Source: Lachnospiraceae bacterium (GTDB lineage Bacteria > Bacillota > Clostridia > Lachnospirales > Anaerotignaceae). From it: DNA of 64,000 nt. The position numbers were made by a program, and so were the translations under genes. This document shows positions 41,834-50,823 of the stretch, one piece after another. Below the pieces are notes generated by a model that was given only the letters and a program-made list of their open reading frames with translations, did no database searches and was not told where the DNA came from. Positions within the stretch are counted from its first letter, which is position 1; the number at the start of each line of letters is the position of its first letter. The stretch is from positions 1 through 64,000 of the forward strand of contig CAJTKM010000005.1 of NCBI GenBank assembly GCA_910576545.1, read 5' to 3'.

Positions 41834-42082
41834 TTGGAGGAGAAGGAACGGGAACTTTTGACGGAGGAAGCCCTGCTGGAACGGCAGAGGGCTCTGGAAC
41901 AAAAAGAGGAAGAACTGAAAAAAAAGGAAAGCGTACTGCAAAAAGCGGAAGAAAAGATTGCAAAGACGAAACACGGCATATATGACCGGATAGATGTTTC
42001 TGTTGGCACGATGGACAAAATCATTTTTGTGCTGGGAACGCTGCTGGTGATTGCTGTTTTTGCGGGCATTTTTCTGAAGTAA
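41834..42082 (+). CDS. Small coiled-coil membrane protein between mglC and galK
   Basis: The 82-residue product begins with about 45 residues of heptad-like Glu/Lys/Leu sequence (for example LEQKEEELKKKESVLQKAEE), strongly predicting a coiled coil. After a short SVGTMDKI link comes one transmembrane helix (about 62-80, IIFVLGTLLVIAVFAGIFL) ending at the C-terminus. It is therefore a tail-anchored-like protein with the coiled coil probably in the cytosol. The start is TTG at 41834 after AAAGGAG. It follows its own promoter and precedes galK by 24 bases. I do not recognise a family. Confidence 0.75.
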   Translation: MEEKERELLTEEALLERQRALEQKEEELKKKESVLQKAEEKIAKTKHGIYDRIDVSVGTMDKIIFVLGTLLVIAVFAGIFLK

Positions 42083-42105
42083 GGCAGAAGGGAGAGCAGG
42101 ACGAT

Positions 42106-43362
42106 ATGCAGGACAGGGAAATCAAAGAAGAAAAGCTGTGCGAGGCGTATCCGCGGTTTGTGCAGGATAAAGAAACATATCTGGAACGTATCCGGCAGGT
42201 AAAGGAAGGCTTTGCAAAGACATATGGGAAAGAGAATCCCCGTATTTTCAGCGCGCCGGGGCGGACGGAAATCGGCGGGAATCACACAGACCATCAGCAT
42301 GGGTGCGTGCTGGCGGCGGCGGTGGATATGGATATTCTGGCGGCCGCACTGCCGAACGGCACAAAGACGATACGCGTGCTTTCCGAGGGCTTCGCGCCGG
42401 ACGAGGTGGATTTGACGGATGTCCATGTAAGGGAGGCGGAAAAGAACACTTCCGCTGCATTGATTCGCGGCGTTGCGGCAAGAATGATAGAGATGGGCTA
42501 TCCTGTGGAAGGCTTCGATTTGTATGCCGTTTCCAATGTGCTGAAAGGCTCGGGGCTTTCTTCCTCGGCGGCGTATGAGGTGCTTTTGGGTACGGTCATC
42601 AACGGGCTGTTCTGCGGCGGGAAGGTTTCTCCTGTGGAAATTGCGCGGATTGGGCAGTACGCGGAAAATGTGTATTTTGGCAAGCTGAGCGGGCTGATGG
42701 ATCAGACGGCTTCGGCGGTTGGCGGCATTGTGGCGATTGATTTTAAGGAGCCGGCAACGCCGAAAGTACAAAAGCTGGATTTCAGCTTTGAAACAACGGG
42801 GTACAGTCTGTGTATCATAGATTCCGGCGCGGACCATGCGGACCTTTCCGATGAATATTCCGCTATCCCGATGGAAATGCGTGAAGTTGCGGCAGAATTG
42901 GGTGCGGAAGTCCTGCGGGATGCGGACGAAAACACGTTCCGGGAAAAGCTGGCAGAAATCCGGCAGAAAACGGGTGACCGTGCTGTGGTACGTGCCTTCC
43001 ATTTCTTCAGGGACAGCAAACGGGCTGTCGAGGAGGCGGAACTTCTGCAAAAGGGAGAGTTCCGGAAGTTTTTGCGGCTGGTGAGGGAATCCGGTCAGTC
43101 GTCCGTAATGTATTTGCAGAATGTGCGGGTAGAAGGGCGGCTGCGGCAGCAGGAAGTGCTGTATACGCTGGCGGCGTGTGATATGCTGCTGGGGGAAAGC
43201 GGCGCGTTCCGTGTGCATGGCGGCGGCTTTGCGGGCACGGTGCAGGCATTTGTGCCGAATGAGCTGCTGGAAGGGTTCCGGCAGGGTATGGAGCAGATGG
43301 TCGGCGCGGGGCGGTGTCACGTGCTTTCGATTCGCAGCGCAGGCGGTGTAGAGCTGACCTGA
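42106..43362 (+). CDS. galK: Galactokinase
   Basis: The 418-residue GHMP kinase phosphorylates alpha-galactose to galactose-1-phosphate, the first committed Leloir step. The galactose signature GRTEIGGNHTDHQHG (near 49-63) and the ATP-binding motif VLKGSGLSSSAAYEV (near 145) are clear, with FRVHGGGFAGTVQAF near the end. Length is slightly above the usual 390, due to an N-terminal extension. The ATG has GGGAGAGCAGGA upstream. It is separated from galE by a pair of divergent hairpin repeats. Confidence 0.95.
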   Translation: MQDREIKEEKLCEAYPRFVQDKETYLERIRQVKEGFAKTYGKENPRIFSAPGRTEIGGNHTDHQHGCVLAAAVDMDILAAALPNGTKTIRVLSEGFAPDEVDLTDVHVREAEKNTSAALIRGVAARMIEMGYPVEGFDLYAVSNVLKGSGLSSSAAYEVLLGTVINGLFCGGKVSPVEIARIGQYAENVYFGKLSGLMDQTASAVGGIVAIDFKEPATPKVQKLDFSFETTGYSLCIIDSGADHADLSDEYSAIPMEMREVAAELGAEVLRDADENTFREKLAEIRQKTGDRAVVRAFHFFRDSKRAVEEAELLQKGEFRKFLRLVRESGQSSVMYLQNVRVEGRLRQQEVLYTLAACDMLLGESGAFRVHGGGFAGTVQAFVPNELLEGFRQGMEQMVGAGRCHVLSIRSAGGVELT

Positions 43363-43381
43363 GAAAGTAAGGCATTAAGAC

Positions 43382-43468
43382 CTTGAGGGTTTCGTTTCAT
43401 CATTAAATTCCCACAAGCCCTCTGAAAAGGGCTTGACCCCTAACTTTATTTCGGAAAACTGCGTTTTC
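43382..43468 (-). repeat. Three-hairpin repeat, partial inverted copy after galK
   Basis: On the minus strand GAAAAC/GTTTTC (43454-43468) is a hairpin-1 counterpart. It is followed by GGGGTC and hairpin 2, CAAGCCCT/AGGGCTTG (43414-43435), then a CCCTCAAGG tail to 43382. It points away from the forward copy at 43512. Confidence 0.5.
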
Positions 43469-43511
43469 AGAAAAGAAAAAACGAGATGATCAGGCTAAAA
43501 CGTTTATTTTC

Positions 43512-43587
43512 CCAGACGCATGGGAATGCGTCTGGAAAATGGGTCAAGGGCTGAAAGCCCTTGCGGGGGAGTGGGGCAGAGCCCCAC
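43512..43587 (+). repeat. Three-hairpin intergenic repeat, forward copy before galE
   Basis: Hairpin 1 pairs CCAGACGCAT (43512-43521) with ATGCGTCTGG (43526-43535). Hairpin 2 is CAAGGGC (43545-43551) with GCCCTTG (43557-43563). Hairpin 3 is GTGGGGC/GCCCCAC (43571-43587). The galE ribosome binding site begins about 15 bases downstream. Confidence 0.7.
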
Positions 43588-43619
43588 GGTCTTTCATTCA
43601 AAAAAGGAGATGTGTGCAT

Positions 43620-44609
43620 ATGGCAATTTTGGTGTTGGGCGGGGCCGGATATATCGGTTCCCATACGGTAGCCGCGCTTTGCGAGGCAGGCAGGGACGTT
43701 GTTGTAGTGGATAATTTGGAAACAGGCCATAAAGAAGCGGTTCACCCCGATGCGAAATTCTATCAGGGCGACATCAGTGACCATGATTTTATCAGCGGCG
43801 TCTTCCGGAAGGAAAACATTTCTTCCGTTATCCATTTCGCGGCGTATTCTCTGGTCGGCGAAAGCGTGGAAAAGCCTTTGAAATACTATGAAAATAACCT
43901 TTGCAAGACAAGAGATTTTCTGGCGGCGATGGTCGAGAACGGTGTGGATAAAATTGTGTTTTCCTCCACAGCGGCAACCTACGGCGAGCCGGAGCGCGTG
44001 CCTATTCTCGAAACCGACCGCGCTGAGCCGACGAACCCCTACGGCGAAACGAAGCTGGCTATGGAAAAAATGTTCAAATGGACAGCAAACGCTTATGGTA
44101 TCCGCTATGTTTCCCTGCGCTATTTCAACGCCAGCGGCGCGCATACCAGCGGTGATATCGGTGAGGCGCACAGCCCGGAAAGCCATTTGATCCCGCTGAT
44201 TTTGCAGGTGCCGAACGGCCAGCGCGAATTTATCAGCGTATTTGGCAACGACTACCCTACGCCCGATGGAACCTGTATCCGCGACTATATCCACGTTACC
44301 GATTTGGCAATGGCGCATATTTTGGCGGTGGATTATCTGGAAAAGGGCGGCGAAAGCGATATTTTCAACCTTGGCAACGGTGTTGGGTTCTCCGTCAAGG
44401 AAGTCATTGAAACTGCAAGAAAGGTCACAGGGCATCCGATTCCCGCGAAGGAAGTAGCACGGCGCGCGGGCGACCCTGCACAGCTGATTGCCTCCAGCGA
44501 AAAGGCAAAGCGTGTGCTGGGCTGGAATCCCCGGCAGGACAGCCTGGAGGAAATCATTTCTACGGCATGGAAATGGCATCAGGCGCATCCGAACGGTTTT
44601 GAAAAGTAA
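43620..44609 (+). CDS. galE: UDP-glucose 4-epimerase
   Basis: The 329-residue NAD-dependent enzyme converts UDP-galactose to UDP-glucose. The Rossmann motif GGAGYIGSH is at residues 7-15. The catalytic set shows [11 protein letters not shown] and the YGETKLAME Tyr-x-x-x-Lys near 141-145. The ATG at 43620 follows AAAAAGGAG. It is the third gene of the Leloir block. The untranslated region contains a three-hairpin repeat. Confidence 0.96.
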   Translation: MAILVLGGAGYIGSHTVAALCEAGRDVVVVDNLETGHKEAVHPDAKFYQGDISDHDFISGVFRKENISSVIHFAAYSLVGESVEKPLKYYENNLCKTRDFLAAMVENGVDKIVFSSTAATYGEPERVPILETDRAEPTNPYGETKLAMEKMFKWTANAYGIRYVSLRYFNASGAHTSGDIGEAHSPESHLIPLILQVPNGQREFISVFGNDYPTPDGTCIRDYIHVTDLAMAHILAVDYLEKGGESDIFNLGNGVGFSVKEVIETARKVTGHPIPAKEVARRAGDPAQLIASSEKAKRVLGWNPRQDSLEEIISTAWKWHQAHPNGFEK

Positions 44610-44621
44610 GGAGGGGAGAGC

Positions 44622-46136
44622 ATGGTAACCCGTGCTGTAAAAAATCTGGCGCGTTATGGCGTTGAAAAAGGGCTGATTCAGAAGTGTGACGAAGCGTTTG
44701 TTATAAACCGCGTATTGCAGGAGCTGGGAATGAACAGCTTTGAACAGCCCGCTGAATCCGAAGATTCCACGATGGAATTGGAAGAAATTCTGAAAATACT
44801 GCTGGACTACGCCTGCGAAAAGGGTATCATTGAAAACAGCATTGCATACAGAGATTTGTTCGATACAAAGCTGATGGGGCTTCTGACGCCGTTCCCGCAT
44901 GAGGTGATTGCGGAATTTAAGCGCCGGATGCAGGAAAGCCCGGAGGCGGCGACTGACTGGTATTATGCGTTTAGCCAGGCAACGGACTATATCCGCAGCT
45001 ACCGCATCTGCAAGGACCGCCGCTGGAAAACGGAAACGGAATACGGTGATTTGGATATCACAATCAACCTTTCCAAGCCGGAAAAAGATCCGAAAGCCAT
45101 TGCCGCGGCAAAAAATACGCCCAAGGGGAATTATCCGCAGTGTATGCTATGCAGGGAAAATGAAGGCTACGGCGGCAGGGTGGACCATCCTGCAAGGCAG
45201 AACCACAGGATTATCCCCATCCGCATTGCAGGGAAGGACTGGTTTTTCCAGTATTCGCCTTATGTGTACTATAACGAACACTGCATTGCGTTTAACGGGG
45301 AGCATGTCCCGATGAAAATTGACCGCAGTGCATTTGAAAAAATGTTCGATTTCATTAAATTCCTGCCGCATTACTTTATCGGTTCGAATGCTGATTTGCC
45401 TATCGTTGGCGGTTCCATACTGGCACACGACCATTTTCAGGGCGGGCGCTATACCTTCGCCATGGAACTGGCAGAGGTGGAAAAACGCGTTATATTTGAA
45501 GGCTTTGCGGATGTGGATGCAGGCGTTGTGAAATGGCCGATGTCCGTAATCCGTCTAAGCTGTGCGGACAGCGACAGGCTCGTAGAGTTGGCGGATAAAA
45601 TCCTGACAAAATGGCGGGGCTATACGGATGAAGCGGCGTTCATTTTTGCTGAAACGGAAGGGGAGCCTCATAATACCATCACGCCCATTGCCCGCAAACG
45701 GGACGGCAAATTTGAACTGGATTTGGTACTCCGCAACAACATTACAACGCAGGAGCACCCGCTTGGCGTATATCACCCCCATGCAAAGCTGCACCATATC
45801 AAAAAGGAAAACATCGGCCTGATTGAGGTCATGGGGCTGGCTGTATTGCCAGCAAGGCTTCTGGAAGAGATGGAGGCAGTAAAGGACGGTATCCTTGCGG
45901 GGAAGGATTTGCAGGCAGATGAAAAAACCGCGCTCCATGCCGAATGGGCTGAGGAATTTATGAAAAAATATGGCAAGGTTTCCCGCGAGGAGCTGAACCG
46001 CATCGTAGAGCAGGAAATCGGTTTTGTGTTTGCGCAGGTTCTGGAGGATGCGGGTGTATATAAGCGGACGGAGGAAGGGCGCGAAGCGTTCAGCCGATTC
46101 CTGAAAGCCTGCGGCGCGGAGGATGTACAGGCATGA
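44622..46136 (+). CDS. galT: Galactose-1-phosphate uridylyltransferase, Firmicute class
   Basis: The 504-residue enzyme exchanges UMP between UDP-glucose and galactose-1-phosphate. It is of the longer Firmicute GalT type (about 490-510 residues), not the 350-residue histidine-triad form of E. coli. Recognisable stretches include CMLCRENEGYGGRVDHPARQNHR (shortened: CMLCRENEGYGG), SNADLPIVGGSILAHDHFQGG (shortened: GGSILAHDHFQGG, the active-site region) and EHPLGVYHPHA. The start follows AGGAGGGGAG. The end overlaps galM by 4 bases (ATGA). Confidence 0.95.
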   Translation: MVTRAVKNLARYGVEKGLIQKCDEAFVINRVLQELGMNSFEQPAESEDSTMELEEILKILLDYACEKGIIENSIAYRDLFDTKLMGLLTPFPHEVIAEFKRRMQESPEAATDWYYAFSQATDYIRSYRICKDRRWKTETEYGDLDITINLSKPEKDPKAIAAAKNTPKGNYPQCMLCRENEGYGGRVDHPARQNHRIIPIRIAGKDWFFQYSPYVYYNEHCIAFNGEHVPMKIDRSAFEKMFDFIKFLPHYFIGSNADLPIVGGSILAHDHFQGGRYTFAMELAEVEKRVIFEGFADVDAGVVKWPMSVIRLSCADSDRLVELADKILTKWRGYTDEAAFIFAETEGEPHNTITPIARKRDGKFELDLVLRNNITTQEHPLGVYHPHAKLHHIKKENIGLIEVMGLAVLPARLLEEMEAVKDGILAGKDLQADEKTALHAEWAEEFMKKYGKVSREELNRIVEQEIGFVFAQVLEDAGVYKRTEEGREAFSRFLKACGAEDVQA

Positions 46137-47155
46137 AGCTATGGCATGAGGATTTTGGAAAAACGAAAGACGGGCAGAGCGTGACGCGCTGGCTGATGGA
46201 AAACGGGCAGGGCACAAGGGCGGCTGTGCTGGATTACGGCGCGACGCTGCAAAGCCTTGTATTCTGCGGAACGGATGTTGTTCTGGGTTTTGACGATATG
46301 GCAGGTTATGAAGCACAGGATGCGTACGTTGGGGCTGTTATCGGAAGGTTTGCGAACCGTATTGGTGGCGGGCGGTTTTGCTTGAACGGCAAAACATACG
46401 AACTTTATGCAAACAATGGGCCGAACCACCTGCATGGCGGCAGGGTCGGCTTTGATAAAAAAATATGGCGCACAGAGCCGCGGGAGGACGGTCTGCATTT
46501 CTTCCTGACCAGCCTTGACAAGGAAGAAGGCTATCCCGGCAGACTGGATGCAGAGGTTCGTTATGCGCTGGACGAGGAAGATGGGTTGGAAATCAGCTAT
46601 TCTGCCAAAACGGACAGCGATACGTTGGTGAATTTGACAAACCACGCATATTTTAACCTGAACGGGCATGACGCCGGAACGCTGGACGGGCAGGAAGTGC
46701 AGATTTTTGCGGACAGCTTTACGGAAAATGACGAAAATTGCCTGCCGACAGGTGCGATTCTTTCTGTGGATGGTTCGCCGATGGATTTCAGAGAAATGCG
46801 GCTGATTCTGGAACGTATCAACGAGCCGGACAGACAGCTGAAGAACGGAAACGGCTATGACCATAACTGGATACTGCGGGGCGAAGGTTTCCGCGAATGT
46901 GCAAAGGCGCGCAGCAGAAAAAACGGGATCACCATGCGTGTTTTTTCTGACCAGCCGGGTATGCAGTTTTATACGGCGAATTTTCTGAAACCCGAAAAGC
47001 AGGGAAAAAACGGGGCGCGGTATGCCCCGAGGGCGGCTTTCTGTATGGAAACACAGGGTTTTCCCGATGCCGTCCGGCATGAAAATTTTCCTTCGCCCAT
47101 ACTGCGTGCAGGGGAGAAATATGAACGTCGGACAGTATTTCGGTTTGAAAAATAA
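46133..47155 (+). CDS. galM: Aldose 1-epimerase (galactose mutarotase)
   Basis: The 340-residue enzyme interconverts alpha- and beta-anomers of galactose to feed galactokinase. Motifs are IGRFANRIGGGRF near residue 64, NNGPNHLHGG near 91 (substrate His), NLTNHAYFNLNGH near 164 (catalytic His), and the C-terminal ETQGFPDAV with the catalytic Glu. It is the last gene of the Leloir block, coupled to galT by overlap, and ends in a strong terminator. Confidence 0.94.
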   Translation: MKLWHEDFGKTKDGQSVTRWLMENGQGTRAAVLDYGATLQSLVFCGTDVVLGFDDMAGYEAQDAYVGAVIGRFANRIGGGRFCLNGKTYELYANNGPNHLHGGRVGFDKKIWRTEPREDGLHFFLTSLDKEEGYPGRLDAEVRYALDEEDGLEISYSAKTDSDTLVNLTNHAYFNLNGHDAGTLDGQEVQIFADSFTENDENCLPTGAILSVDGSPMDFREMRLILERINEPDRQLKNGNGYDHNWILRGEGFRECAKARSRKNGITMRVFSDQPGMQFYTANFLKPEKQGKNGARYAPRAAFCMETQGFPDAVRHENFPSPILRAGEKYERRTVFRFEK

Positions 47156-47160
47156 AGGAT

Positions 47161-47216
47161 GTACAAATAAAAAACGGCACACCCTGAGGAAAGGGCATGC
47201 CGTTTTTTATTTGTAC
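47161..47216. terminator. Long perfect-stem bidirectional terminator after galM
   Basis: GTACAAATAAAAAACGGCA (47161-47179) pairs perfectly with the segment 47198-47216, 19 bp. The T-rich arm also encodes the last codons of the converging regulator gene. Confidence 0.9.
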
Positions 47217-47869
47217 ATATTTCGGATATGCATATATACGGTGTTTTTGGAAATGCCAAGGTGGCTGGCAATGGTTACAACAGAATCTTTCAGATTGAAA
47301 ATTCCCTTTTGGTGCAGCAGGGAAATGATTTCCTTGTTTTTGTTGGCAGAGGAGATGGAAAGATTTCCGTAAACCGTTCTTTTTGCTTCAGCCAGTGCGC
47401 TCAGCATCAGCTCCTCAGAATTTTCAACAAAGATTTCCGGAACGCACCTGCTGTCCAATCTTGCTACTGGAGAAAATGTCTGTAGCAGCGTGTGGAAGGG
47501 TGCGGTCAGGTAAAAATTGACGCAAAGCAACCCAATGATATTCTGGTGCGCCCCTTCGATGGCGCAGACAACAGACTTGTAGGATTCTCCGCGTTTTGTT
47601 TTGGAAAAGTATGTAATGTGGCGCAGGGAAGGATCGGCCATCATTTTATGTGCATATGTCAGGGCGGTATCCGATATGGGAGAACCTTCCTGCTGGCCGG
47701 AGCTGCGGCCATTGATAATCTTGATGACAGAGGCGTCTAGTTGAGCCAGATTATGGACGATCACTTCACAGCTTTCTCCCCAAAATTCTGCGATCCCTTC
47801 CGCGATATGCAAATAGGAGCGCAGGATTGCTTTGTCCTGTTCGGTCAGAAAAATGATTTGATTTTCCAT
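47207..47869 (-). CDS. YheO-like PAS domain transcriptional regulator
   Basis: The 220-residue product has an N-terminal YheO-type PAS domain (about 10-130: AEGIAEFWGESCEVIVHNL, shortened AEFWGESCEVIVHNL; SVVCAIEGAHQNIIGLLCVNF, shortened IIGLLCVNFYL). A C-terminal helix-turn-helix of the HTH_22 type (about 160-220) has LHQKGIFNLKDSV and ASHLGISKNTVYMHIRN. Family members are poorly characterised regulators, some linked to amino-acid or sugar metabolism. It converges on galM. Whether it acts on the gal genes is unknown. Confidence 0.88.
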   Translation of the reverse strand: MENQIIFLTEQDKAILRSYLHIAEGIAEFWGESCEVIVHNLAQLDASVIKIINGRSSGQQEGSPISDTALTYAHKMMADPSLRHITYFSKTKRGESYKSVVCAIEGAHQNIIGLLCVNFYLTAPFHTLLQTFSPVARLDSRCVPEIFVENSEELMLSALAEAKRTVYGNLSISSANKNKEIISLLHQKGIFNLKDSVVTIASHLGISKNTVYMHIRNMYK

Positions 47870-47915
47870 GACGTACCTCCTGCAAATGGAACTATTTTCG
47901 ATACAACATAAAAGT

Positions 47916-47945
47916 ATTATATATGATTATGGCTGGAATTTTCAA
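47916..47945 (-). promoter_or_regulatory. Sigma-A promoter of the YheO-like regulator
   Basis: Minus strand: TTGAAA (complement of 47940-47945), an 18-base spacer and TATAAT (complement of 47916-47921). Confidence 0.7.
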
Positions 47946-48001
47946 GAGGGAGGTTAACATTTTCCTGTAAATTGTAAACCAAAATCAGGAGATTTTCAGC
48001 G

Positions 48002-48203
48002 ATGAAAAAACGGCAGATTTTTCTGAAAGAAGGGATATCCGGCAACCTTCTGTGGGCTTTCGCAGGAACGTGAAGACGTGGAGGAGTTTCTGCGGAGGCT
48101 TTGCAAGGGGGCTGCCCTTCCGGCAGAGCTGGCGGCGCTGTGCGATGATTTTATTTCTGCACAGGAGTGTGCGGAGCAGGGGGATAGGCTGGCGGTATCG
48201 TAA
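48002..48203 (+). pseudogene. Small frameshifted gene, unknown function
   Basis: An ATG at 48002 follows AGGAG at good spacing and reads MKKRQIFLK, then runs into an early stop. Removing one base near 48029 joins it to a second open frame (48030-48203) that reads KGYPATFCGLSQERED and continues, Glu/Ala/Leu-rich, to a stop at 48203. The combined 66-residue product looks like a real protein, so a single-base frameshift is likely, unless it is a sequencing error. No family was recognised. The rest of 47870-48348 shows only the upstream promoter and short hairpins. Confidence 0.45.
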
Positions 48204-48293
48204 TGCGGCAAGAGAAAGTTTATGGAAACCCTGCGGTTGCCGTTAAAAGAAAGCCTGATTTTAGACAGGCTGACAGCAGAGGACTTTTTTTGT

Positions 48294-48336
48294 AAAAAAA
48301 CACCTTCATTTACCCAGTAACGGCATGAAGGTGTTT
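48294..48336 (-). terminator. Terminator of the first feo operon
   Basis: AAAACACCTTCAT (48297-48309) pairs with ATGAAGGTGTTTT (48324-48336). On the minus strand seven T follow. It lies 13 bases past the last gene of the operon. Confidence 0.85.
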
Positions 48337-48348
48337 TTATAAGTTCTG

Positions 48349-48480
48349 TTAACTGTTCTTTTTACCGCAATTCCGGCAATCCCCGCAGCAGCTTCCGCAG
48401 CCGCCTTTTTTGATATGCTTCAATGCGTAAAACACCGCCAGGGCAACCGCTGCCAGAATCAGGAAATCCATAAAGCCCAT
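48349..48480 (-). CDS. FeoB-associated Cys-rich membrane protein
   Basis: A 43-residue frame starts MGFMDFLILAAVAL, one transmembrane helix, then a basic stretch and a Cys cluster GGCGSCCGDCRNCGKK at the C-terminus. This is the FeoB_associated family pattern, found next to feoB in Firmicutes. It may act as a small partner of FeoB, perhaps like FeoC, binding metal or an Fe-S cluster; no function is proven. A GGAGGG site precedes the ATG and feoB ends 12 bases upstream. Confidence 0.88.
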   Translation of the reverse strand: MGFMDFLILAAVALAVFYALKHIKKGGCGSCCGDCRNCGKKNS

Positions 48481-48492
48481 ATCATTCCCTCC

Positions 48493-50499
48493 TTATGCAA
48501 ATACGCTTAACAGCTGGAATACGCCAAACGCAATCAGCCAGGCTACCACGCATTGCAAAACGACTACGCCCAACGCAAGCAGGCCGGAATCCAGTTCACG
48601 TCTCACTGCCGCCACTGCCGCCACACAGGGGGTATACAGCAGGGTAAACACCAAAAAGCTGATGGCTGAAACCGGTGTAAACAGCCCGCCCAATGCAGTG
48701 CCAAGGTTCGTCATAGAAGTGCCGAGCAGTACGCCGAGCGTGCTGACGACTGCTTCTTTTGCCGTAAAGCCCGTAATCAATGCAGTCGGCACGCGCCAGT
48801 CCGGAAAACCGAGCGGAGCGAATACCGGCGATAATGCCTGCCCAATCATTGCAAGGAGGCTGTCCGCGCTGTCTGTTACGATATTCAGACGGCTGTCGAA
48901 GCTTTGCAGGAACCAAATGATGACAGTTGCTACAAAAATAATCGTGAATGCCCTTTGCAGGAAGTCCTTTGCTTTATCCCACATCAGGAGCAGTACCGTT
49001 TTCAGCGAGGGGAAACGGTAATTCGGCAGCTCCATAACAAACGGCACGGGTTTGCCCTGGAAAACGGTCCGCCCAAACAGAAGGGCAATCAGCACTGCCA
49101 CAATGATGCCCGCCGCGTACAGCCCAATCATCACCAGAGCGGCACTGCGCGGGAAAAACGCTGCCGCAAATACGCCGTAAATGGGGATTTTGGCGGAACA
49201 ACTCATGTAGGGCGTGAGCAGTATTGTCATGCGCCTGTCACGCTCGGAAGAAAGCGTACGCGTTGCCATTACAGCCGGTACGGTACACCCAAAGCCCATC
49301 AGAAGCGGTACAATGCTCCTGCCGGAAAGCCCGATCTTGCGCAGGAGTTTGTCCGTTACAAAGGCAATCCGTGCCATATATCCCGTATCCTCCAATATGG
49401 AAAGAAAGAAAAACAACACTACGATAATCGGAAGGAAGCTCAACACGCTGCCGACTCCGGCAAAGATACCGTCAATCACAAGGCTGTGTACTACAGGATT
49501 GATGCCGTATGCCGCCAGCCCAGTGTCTGCCGCCGCCGTCACGCGGTCAATCAGCAGCGCCAGCCAGTCGCTCAATATGGCGCCGAAAACGTTGAACGTC
49601 AGAAAGAATACCAAAAACATAACCAATATAAAAATTGGGATGGCAAGATATTTGTTTGTCAGCACACTGTCAATCTTCACACTGCGGATATGCTCCCTGC
49701 TTTCCTGACATTTGATAACGGTTTCCGCACAGACCTTTTCTATGAAATCATACCGCATATCGGCCAAAGCGGCGTTCCTGTCCATCGCATGCTCTGTTTC
49801 CATTTCGATTATGCTGTGTTCAATCAGCTCCAGCTCATTCTGGCTCAGGTTCAGCTTTTCCGCGATGGATGTGTCGCCTTCAATCAATTTTGTTGCGGCA
49901 AAGCGTACAGAAATGCCCGCCCGTTCCGCATGGTCTTCAATCTGGTGGCAGACAGAGTGTATGCAGCGGTGTACCGGACCGGAGGGGCAGAAATCATAGA
50001 CCTTCGGATATTCCTTCTGCTTCACTACCCGCAAAGCACACTGCACCAGCTCACTGATACCCTCGTTTTTCACTGCACTGATGGGAACGACCGGAATCCC
50101 CAGCTTTTCGGACATTCCCGCAATGTCTATCGTGCCGCTGTTGCTGCGCACTTCGTCCATCATATTCAGTGCAAGGACGGTCGGTATTTTCATTTCAATC
50201 AGCTGCAAAGTCAGGTAAAGGTTGCGTTCGATATTCGTCGCGTCCACAATGTTGATAATGCCGTCCGGCTTTTCGTTCAGTATAAAATCCCGCGTGACGA
50301 TTTCCTCGTTGGTATACGGGCGGATGGAATAAATGCCGGGAAGGTCAACAACGGAGCAGTTTTTTTCTTCCCGAATGGAGCCGATTTTCTGGTCGACAGT
50401 CACGCCGGGGAAGTTTCCGACATGCTGATTTGAGCCTGTCATTTGGTTGAACAGCGTTGTTTTGCCGCAGTTCTGGTTGCCAGCTAAAGCAAAAATCAT
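48493..50499 (-). CDS. feoB: Ferrous iron transport protein B (first copy)
   Basis: The 668-residue inner-membrane protein imports Fe(II). The cytosolic G domain is at the N-terminus: G1 GNQNCGKTT, G3 DLPGIYS, G4 NMMDEV. A helical spacer follows to about residue 270. The membrane part has about eight helices with two Gate repeats (for example DTGYMARIAFVTDK, VPLLMGFGCTVPAVMATR shortened to GFGCTVPAVMATR). The start overlaps feoA by 4 bases. It shares only family-level similarity with the second FeoB at 53861 and lacks that protein's periplasmic-loop insertion. Confidence 0.95.
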   Translation of the reverse strand: MIFALAGNQNCGKTTLFNQMTGSNQHVGNFPGVTVDQKIGSIREEKNCSVVDLPGIYSIRPYTNEEIVTRDFILNEKPDGIINIVDATNIERNLYLTLQLIEMKIPTVLALNMMDEVRSNSGTIDIAGMSEKLGIPVVPISAVKNEGISELVQCALRVVKQKEYPKVYDFCPSGPVHRCIHSVCHQIEDHAERAGISVRFAATKLIEGDTSIAEKLNLSQNELELIEHSIIEMETEHAMDRNAALADMRYDFIEKVCAETVIKCQESREHIRSVKIDSVLTNKYLAIPIFILVMFLVFFLTFNVFGAILSDWLALLIDRVTAAADTGLAAYGINPVVHSLVIDGIFAGVGSVLSFLPIIVVLFFFLSILEDTGYMARIAFVTDKLLRKIGLSGRSIVPLLMGFGCTVPAVMATRTLSSERDRRMTILLTPYMSCSAKIPIYGVFAAAFFPRSAALVMIGLYAAGIIVAVLIALLFGRTVFQGKPVPFVMELPNYRFPSLKTVLLLMWDKAKDFLQRAFTIIFVATVIIWFLQSFDSRLNIVTDSADSLLAMIGQALSPVFAPLGFPDWRVPTALITGFTAKEAVVSTLGVLLGTSMTNLGTALGGLFTPVSAISFLVFTLLYTPCVAAVAAVRRELDSGLLALGVVVLQCVVAWLIAFGVFQLLSVFA

Positions 50500-50729
50500 G
50501 CCTGTATCACCTCCGCGACTGTGATATTGCGCGCGTCTTCCACGCGGATTGTCAGTGTATAGCCGCGCAGGCGCAGTTCTATCGGATCACCCATCGGGGC
50601 AACTTTTGTCACTGTAATTTTTGTTTTGGGGATTAGCCCCATATCCAGCAGGCGGCAGCGCAGCGCGCCTTCACCGCCGACATTTGTGATGATTGCCGCT
50701 TTCCCGATTGGCAGTTGATTCAATGTCAT
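50496..50729 (-). CDS. feoA: Ferrous iron transport protein A (first copy)
   Basis: The 77-residue SH3-like protein is the cytosolic partner of FeoB. Conserved phrases are LLDMGLIPKTKITVTKVAPMGDPIELRLRGY (shortened: DMGLIPKT and APMGDPIELRLRGY). The ATG follows GAGGG. It leads the operon feoA-feoB-small Cys protein. Confidence 0.94.
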   Translation of the reverse strand: MTLNQLPIGKAAIITNVGGEGALRCRLLDMGLIPKTKITVTKVAPMGDPIELRLRGYTLTIRVEDARNITVAEVIQA

Positions 50730-50823
50730 AAGTATCCCTCGCTTCTTTCGTTGTTTCAGGTATGAAAACCTTGGCAGGATATTACAGCCTTTTTTGGCCG
50801 TATTTTATATGGCCGGTTTTGGA

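Noticed and set aside
41527-43320. A 597-codon open frame on the minus strand opposite galK
   Set aside because: It is antisense to a galactokinase with full motifs. It has no ribosome binding site or recognisable domain, and its His/Arg/Pro-rich composition is that of a shadow frame.
43467-44900. A 477-codon open frame on the minus strand opposite galE
   Set aside because: Antisense shadow of galE and the repeat region, with no domain signal.
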